Shown here: one piece after another, positions 58,801-64,000 of the stretch | Numbering within the stretch: position 1 is the stretch's first letter | How the letters are laid out: every line of letters begins with the position of its first letter | Assembly: GCF_042242105.1 (NCBI RefSeq) | Contig: NC_092032.1 | Coordinates: forward strand, 14,805,915-14,869,914 | Reading direction: 5' to 3' | DNA length: 64,000 nt | From: Pempheris klunzingeri | Lineage: Eukaryota > Chordata > Actinopteri > Acropomatiformes > Pempheridae | Position numbers and translations under genes: made by a program | The notes under the pieces: model-generated | Told to the model about the DNA's origin: nothing | The model's input: the letters and a program-made list of their open reading frames with translations, nothing else | Database searches by the model: none

Positions 58801-61521
58801 TCTCTCTCAGCCGCGCCCTCCAAAGTGATTTGTTGTTGTGTTTCACTATTTATATCTTCATTTTCTTCATAGTTAAATCATTTCTTATTCACCCGTTGTT
58901 GTGCTCTACTACAATAAAACACTAATAGGGGTGGAGGCACACTTTTTCTTTTTCCTAAATTAATTCTCATGGTATTTTTTGTATGTCTTTTTCTATGTAA
59001 ACATATGTGGACAGCTGTACATTTACCATAGATGAGAGGAAATACATTAGCTTCCATCCTTCAGCTCAAGAAAGACCAATAGTATGAGTGTGGAGTCCCT
59101 CGACAGGCCCCCCAAAACCCTTCAGTTCACTGTGTGTCAGATGGTTTGTCTTTTGAGAGAATGGGATAATGCAGTGACACAAAAAGAGTCTCACTGTGTT
59201 TCTGCTTTATTACCTGATGCTGTGTCTTATACAGTGTTTGCGTGTCAGTTTGTGAAACTGTGTCTGGCAAATGTTTAGACTGATAAGACTGAAACGACTG
59301 GACTGATTTATTTTTTGGAAAAGTGGATTGGTTTATTCTTAACATGATAATCAATTACCAGCCAATAATGTAATGTGCTAATGTGGTTGGCTGTAGTGAA
59401 CCCTCTGCTCATGCCAGGTCTTGTACATGCGGCCATCAATCATTGTAGGGTTTGCTTTTTTTAACTAGATATATTCTAGTAATTACATTTTTCTTCCTCT
59501 GGAGGGAGCTGCTGGAGCACAGTAAAAACAAAGTCTACACCTGCAGAGGACACTAAACCCACTAAAACTCATCATCTGCACACTAAAACTACTCTTTCAA
59601 AGAAGCTACTGTGAGGGGAACTCTTTAAATGAAATATTCAACAAAAGTAATATTGCAGATAGACATTTCTGGCAGAATCTGAGGAGATTATCCATATCAC
59701 ACACAACAGATATTTACAAATGAAAACTGACAACAAGATGATCTTGAGGGAAAATAATCCATGTGGATTTATTAAACTTGCTTTAACATTAAGAGCTTCA
59801 CGCCAGGATGTTTCGATCAATACATCTCCTGTTCAGCTGACGCAGCAAAGCCAATATACAGCAGCAGCAGATTTAGACGGTAAACACAAAAAAAACCAGA
59901 TGTCTTTGTCACAGTGTGTCTTGGAATAATGTCTCTTATTTTTTGACATGTAACAGAGCCTCTGTATAACTATGTCAATGCCAATATACATGTTGCAACT
60001 AGAGATTTGTTAACAATTAAAAAAAGATTCCCCAAACTCACAAAGCTCTGGTTTAAGGACATTACTGAGTATGGAAATAATTTTTTTCTTACTGAATTAC
60101 TTGAAAGTTAAAGTTCTCCTCTAACGAGATAGATGAGTTTATACGATAATCTTATGTTTGTATAATACAGAGTCTATTTGCAGTACATTCAAAATAACAG
60201 CACAGGCCATCAAGCATACAGGCTGCTGATGTTGCATTATACTATCATAGCAATGAGCTTTGACATGCTGCAAATACAGTATATTTCAATGATGTCTGTG
60301 CAAAAGTTTTTTGTTATCTATACAAAACAATGTGTTGTACACATACGATCATACTGTACAGCAGACAGACTGTTTTCAGATTGCACCCATAGGACATTTC
60401 TCTACAACAACAACATGAATATTTCAATAGGACTATGTGTATCATAGTAAAAGCCATATACAGCACATGTGATAACATGAATTGAACAACTTCTCAAACT
60501 GGATACAAACTCCAGAATCAAAGCTGATAGAGAGCCCTCTGTCAAATTTTTAATGCACATTCAAGTCCAGGATTTTCCCTTTAACATTCCTTATGGATAA
60601 ACTTGCTGGGTGCAACTTTTTTTTTTTGTTTTGTTTAACTCCCAACAACTTCAAAGTCCAACATGAGTCTCTTCTCTCACGCTGTGGTCAATCAGCACAA
60701 CTCAGACTCTTCACTGACTGGTTAAGTGCATAAAAGAGCTTTATGCTGTTTGACCCCCAACTCTCCGCTGCTACAAGCGCGTGTTATCCTGGACTGTTAA
60801 AGGCACGTTTGGCAATAGAAAAATTACAGGAGGAAATAATAGAAATTAATAAAAATCAAGACAGGGTAAACAAAATGCAACTAAATTAGCATAAAACATT
60901 GACTATGTTACAATGTTCTCTTTCTAATTTTCTTATTAAAAAGTCAGCAATTTTCCTGAGAAATTTTGGCAATATATTCTAATTTCCTCTTGTGCAATAT
61001 TGGTAGGGATGTGCCTCATGATTTCCCTCTCATGAATACTCTGAATACAGAATCTATAAAATTACTGAGCAGTTCTCTCTTAATGATATACCCTTTGGCA
61101 GAGCAGGGATTGTTTGAAAATTGGTGCCATTAAAGACTAATTTTAATCACATTTGGTCTTTTTTTTTTCCTGCTTAAACCAAATTATCTTCAAATTCACA
61201 TCCATCCACATGTTAAATTAACAAAGGAGGGAAAAAAATCATCGAAGTCACAGCAAAAGGGAGGATGATGAAGCTATTGTCATGTAGAAGAGGTTAGAGA
61301 GTTTTTGATTCTACGTGGATTCACGGAAAATATGGAATAAAATTAAAAATGTGTCATTTGGCCTCTGAAATGAAGTCATATCAGTGTTGGTGTTAATTAA
61401 AATAAATCATGACAATAAATCAACTTCAACTCTTCTACATTGTTGATGTGACGTGGGTGAGGCCCAGGTCATGCGAGTCTTCTTTTCCAATGTGGGAAAT
61501 CGAAGACAGTTCCACTGCTAG
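58801..61521. other. Region between chmp5 and oprk1, including probable long oprk1 3'UTR
   Basis: No exon is recognisable on either strand. Sequence immediately below 61522 would be oprk1 3'UTR. AATAAA-type signals exist on the minus strand (for example TTTATT at 59768-59773 on plus), but I cannot choose the real end. Confidence 0.45.
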
Positions 61522-62766
61522 TCATGTCGGCTTAGTCCCATCTGAGTTCTGCAGGGGAACAGCGGCCTCCTGCACAGTGTTGGGGGTCTTCTTGCTCCCT
61601 GACACCTTATCCCCCTTCAGTTTGGCCGAGAGGCAGAAGTCCTTGAAGCAGCGTTTGAAGTTCTCATCCAGAAAGGCGTAGAGGACAGGGTTGAGGCTAC
61701 TGTTTGTGTAGCCCAGAGCCACGCAGAAGAAGTAGGCGGCCATGATGGCGGTGGTTTCTGGCACGCTCACTAGCGCCTTGACCAAGATGAAGATGTGAAT
61801 GGGTGTCCAGCAGACCACGAACACAGCCACCACGACCACCACCAGCCGCGTGATCCGACGCAGGTTGCGGTCTTTTTCCCGCGAGCCGGACAACATTCGG
61901 ACGCTCTTCAGCCTCAGGACCATGAGGGAGTAGCACACGGTGATGATGAGCACAGGCACGACGAAGGCAAAGACAAACACGCATATCTTCATCAGTGTGT
62001 CCCAGTACACGTACGGCTCTGGGAACTGTAAGGCACACTCAGTTATGTCTGCAGGAGCAAAGGAGAGAGGGAGGGAGAAGAGGTGATTTAAGTGATGAAG
62101 TGCACTTGCGCTTTATCATAAATAAAATTCCACTCTGTGCCTTTCTGCTTTCAATTTAGCATACTGTTATGGAACAACTAATCTCCACTCTAAAGGGAAT
62201 ATTTTACTCTAAACTCTGCTGTTTTCTTACATCATCTATATTCAGCAAGGACGATGCATGATGTGTGGCTAATGGAAAACTCTGCACTGGCAGATGGGCT
62301 TGATTGAATGTATTTTCTGCTCTTAAAATATTATCGAGACAGGCTTTAAGTGAGTCTCCCATACTTGAATAATAAGTCAACTTTATTCAGGGATGTTGAA
62401 AGCACTTCCTCACCGCTCTTCGTCTGGGTGCCACCCAGAACAAAAGCAGGTATCCCTGCGGCCGAGGACAGGATCCAGATGCACACATTGATCATCTTGG
62501 CTTTGATTGGAGTGCGGAAATCCAGGGCTTTCACCGGGTGGCACACAGCTACGTAGCGATCCACGCTCATCATGGTGAGAGTGAAGATGCTGGTGAACAT
62601 GTTGTAGTAGTCGATGGAGATGAAGACCTTGCAAACCACCTCGCCAAAGGGCCAGGTGTTCAACAGGTAGTCCGTGCTCTGGAAGGGCATTGTGGTGGTG
62701 ACGAGGGCGTCAGCGAGGGCTAAGTTGAAAATGTAAATGTTGGTGGCTGTCTTCATCTTTGTGTAC
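61522..62766 (-). CDS. oprk1: Kappa-type opioid receptor, last two coding exons, partial
   Basis: This is a Gi/o-coupled class A GPCR for dynorphin-type peptides. Exon 62766-62414 (353 nt, the length and position typical of opioid receptor genes) starts [20 protein letters not shown] and covers TM2 to extracellular loop 2. It carries [18 protein letters not shown] (Asp3.32), [11 protein letters not shown] (DRY) and VLGGT. Exon 62048-61522 covers the rest: [48 protein letters not shown] (NPxxY), a Cys for palmitoylation in KDFC, and a tail ending [22 protein letters not shown], Tyr7.35 and NTVQ in the tail are kappa-like. Extracellular loops 2 and 3 are more mu/delta-like, so the paralogue call is good rather than certain. 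The first coding exon (N-terminus, TM1) lies beyond 64000. Confidence 0.87.
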
Positions 62767-63400
62767 CTGTTCAACATGCAGAACACAAGGTTGGCCTGTA
62801 ATAGTGAGGAGGAAAGCGGTGACCAGAGCCAACCACCCATCCATACCGCCAAGGCAGCCTTCTATCCCTCAGTTGACTCTTTAGAAGACCTTTCTTTTTC
62901 GGCTCATTATGAATTAAACATCATCCATTAGTCCACACTGCTTCCCTGAATCCATAATGTAATTATTCTGACTCACGCTTCATTGTTATGTATAGTATAC
63001 TGCTGATTGCAGGCCACATATAATCAACTTGCTTTCACTTCATTAAATTATGATGGCATTGAAGCAGTATATGATGACTTTTGCTTAATTTTGAAGTTTA
63101 ATTTTAAAGTCAGTTCTTTTTTACCGGCGGTGATGCTCCCAGGATGTAGTGAAGCATTAAGATTAGAAGAAGAAGAGTTGCTTATTGTGATTCATGGTGA
63201 GTGGGCGACATTATCATGGCTCACAGGAAGTGATGCATTTTTTTAGTTTATGATAAACATGTTTAATAATCAACAGCAACATGATCCACTGCGAGCACCA
63301 GTCAGTATGTGCACGTTTATTGTCTGTTATCATTAAAAGTGCATTTGTGACTGATTTGCGCTGATGGCATAACAGATTTTCCAGATGTTGAAATCTTCAA
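62767..63400. other. oprk1: oprk1 intron 1 (part)
   Basis: Non-coding sequence upstream (on the minus strand) of the TM2 exon. No exon with an opioid receptor N-terminus is visible before the window edge. Confidence 0.6.
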
Positions 63401-63770
63401 AGGGATGGTTCAATATTTTGGGGAATTCCTCTGCTTTCTTGTTAAGATCGATACCATTTCTCATTTCTGCATGTTAAATATGAGACTACAGACAGCAGCT
63501 GGTTAGCTTAGCTTAGCACAAAGACTGGAAACTGGTGGAAACTTGAACCTTGCTCTGTCCAAAAGTAACAAAATCTGCCTACCTACACATTTATGGCTCA
63601 CTAATCAACTCATTACACTGAAGGGTGAAACCCACACATTGTGGTTTTAAGCTAACAGACTGTTAGCTGCAGCTTCATATTTAACAGGCAGATATTAGAT
63701 ATTAGAACCGAACAAACATTCTCATCTAACTCTGCAAAAAGTGTATTTCCCAAAATGTAAAACTATTCCT
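63400..63770. repeat. Perciform interspersed repeat ('ggttagcttagcttagcaca' family)
   Basis: The run 'gatggttcaatattttgggg', 'agatcgataccatttctcat', 'cagctggttagcttagctta', 'aaagactggaaactggtgga', 'cttgctctgtccaaaagtaa' and 'aaatctgcctacctacacat' is a textbook copy, from memory, of a very common perciform repeat. Fragments of it occur near 18.1 and 43.2-43.7 kb. Confidence 0.75.
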
Positions 63771-64000
63771 TTCGACATGCATTTGGGAGCAGTGTGAACT
63801 TATAAACTTGTTTTTGGCGTTTATAAGATCGTTAGCAAACAGACGCCATCGAAACTGAGAGCGTTAGCATTTATTCAGAGTTGTGTTTCTGTTCACTCGC
63901 AGAGTGAAAGTCCAATATTCGCTCTCCTTTAGCTGTTAAATGCTGAACTAAGTTCACCAGTTAGTTGGTAACTTTGCTAACTTGCTAAAAAACATAAACC

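Noticed and set aside
62350-62723. Plus-strand open frames across the opioid receptor exon
   Set aside because: They are antisense shadows of the TM2-TM5 coding exon.

Overview
This is vertebrate nuclear DNA, almost certainly from a percomorph teleost. Evidence: multi-exon genes with short GT..AG introns, proteins that read as orthologues of human genes but with fish-style divergence, and several dispersed repeats of types I recognise from perciform genomes. Nothing bacterial, viral or CRISPR-like is visible. The left three quarters follows human 18p11.3 gene order (EMILIN2, LPIN2, MYOM1, MYL12). The right quarter (FASTKD3, CHMP5, OPRK1) brings together genes that lie on other human chromosomes.

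Layout: (1) 377-708, last exon of an EMILIN gene (C1q end), plus strand. (2) 2368-15770, lpin2, minus strand, complete, 19 coding exons, with a promoter near 15.7 kb and a candidate second first exon at 12.35 kb. (3) 16.8-17.76 kb, the 3' part of an unrecognised minus-strand gene with a very acidic C-terminus. (4) 19793-41750, myom1, minus strand, complete, 38 proposed coding exons including the EH cassette and a candidate 15-nt microexon, with a muscle-type promoter near 41.78 kb. (5) 45.95-49.2 kb, myl12, plus strand, complete. (6) 51.2-55.3 kb, fastkd3, plus strand, complete. (7) 55.36-58.68 kb, chmp5, minus strand, complete. (8) 61522-62766, the last two coding exons of a kappa-type opioid receptor, minus strand; its first coding exon lies beyond the right edge.

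Functions: lipin-2 is a phosphatidate phosphatase, myomesin-1 the M-band crosslinker of muscle sarcomeres, Myl12 the regulatory light chain of non-muscle and smooth-muscle myosin II, Fastkd3 a mitochondrial RNA-processing protein, Chmp5 an ESCRT-III-associated protein. They share no pathway; neighbourhood here is ancestral synteny. Transcription units are paired tail-to-tail (emilin2/lpin2 and fastkd3/chmp5) or head-to-head with about 4 kb between (myom1/myl12).

I found no clearly novel system. The points most worth a second look are the unidentified acidic gene between lpin2 and myom1, an in-frame alternative N-terminal exon of lpin2, two phase-preserving donors on the EH-myomesin exon, TG repeats sitting against two myom1 acceptors, a CArG/MEF2 promoter for myom1, a period-75 minisatellite built of GTGATGTCAC palindromes, and a kappa opioid receptor with mu/delta-like extracellular loops. 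All exon boundaries were placed by eye from splice consensus, reading-frame phase and remembered family sequences.
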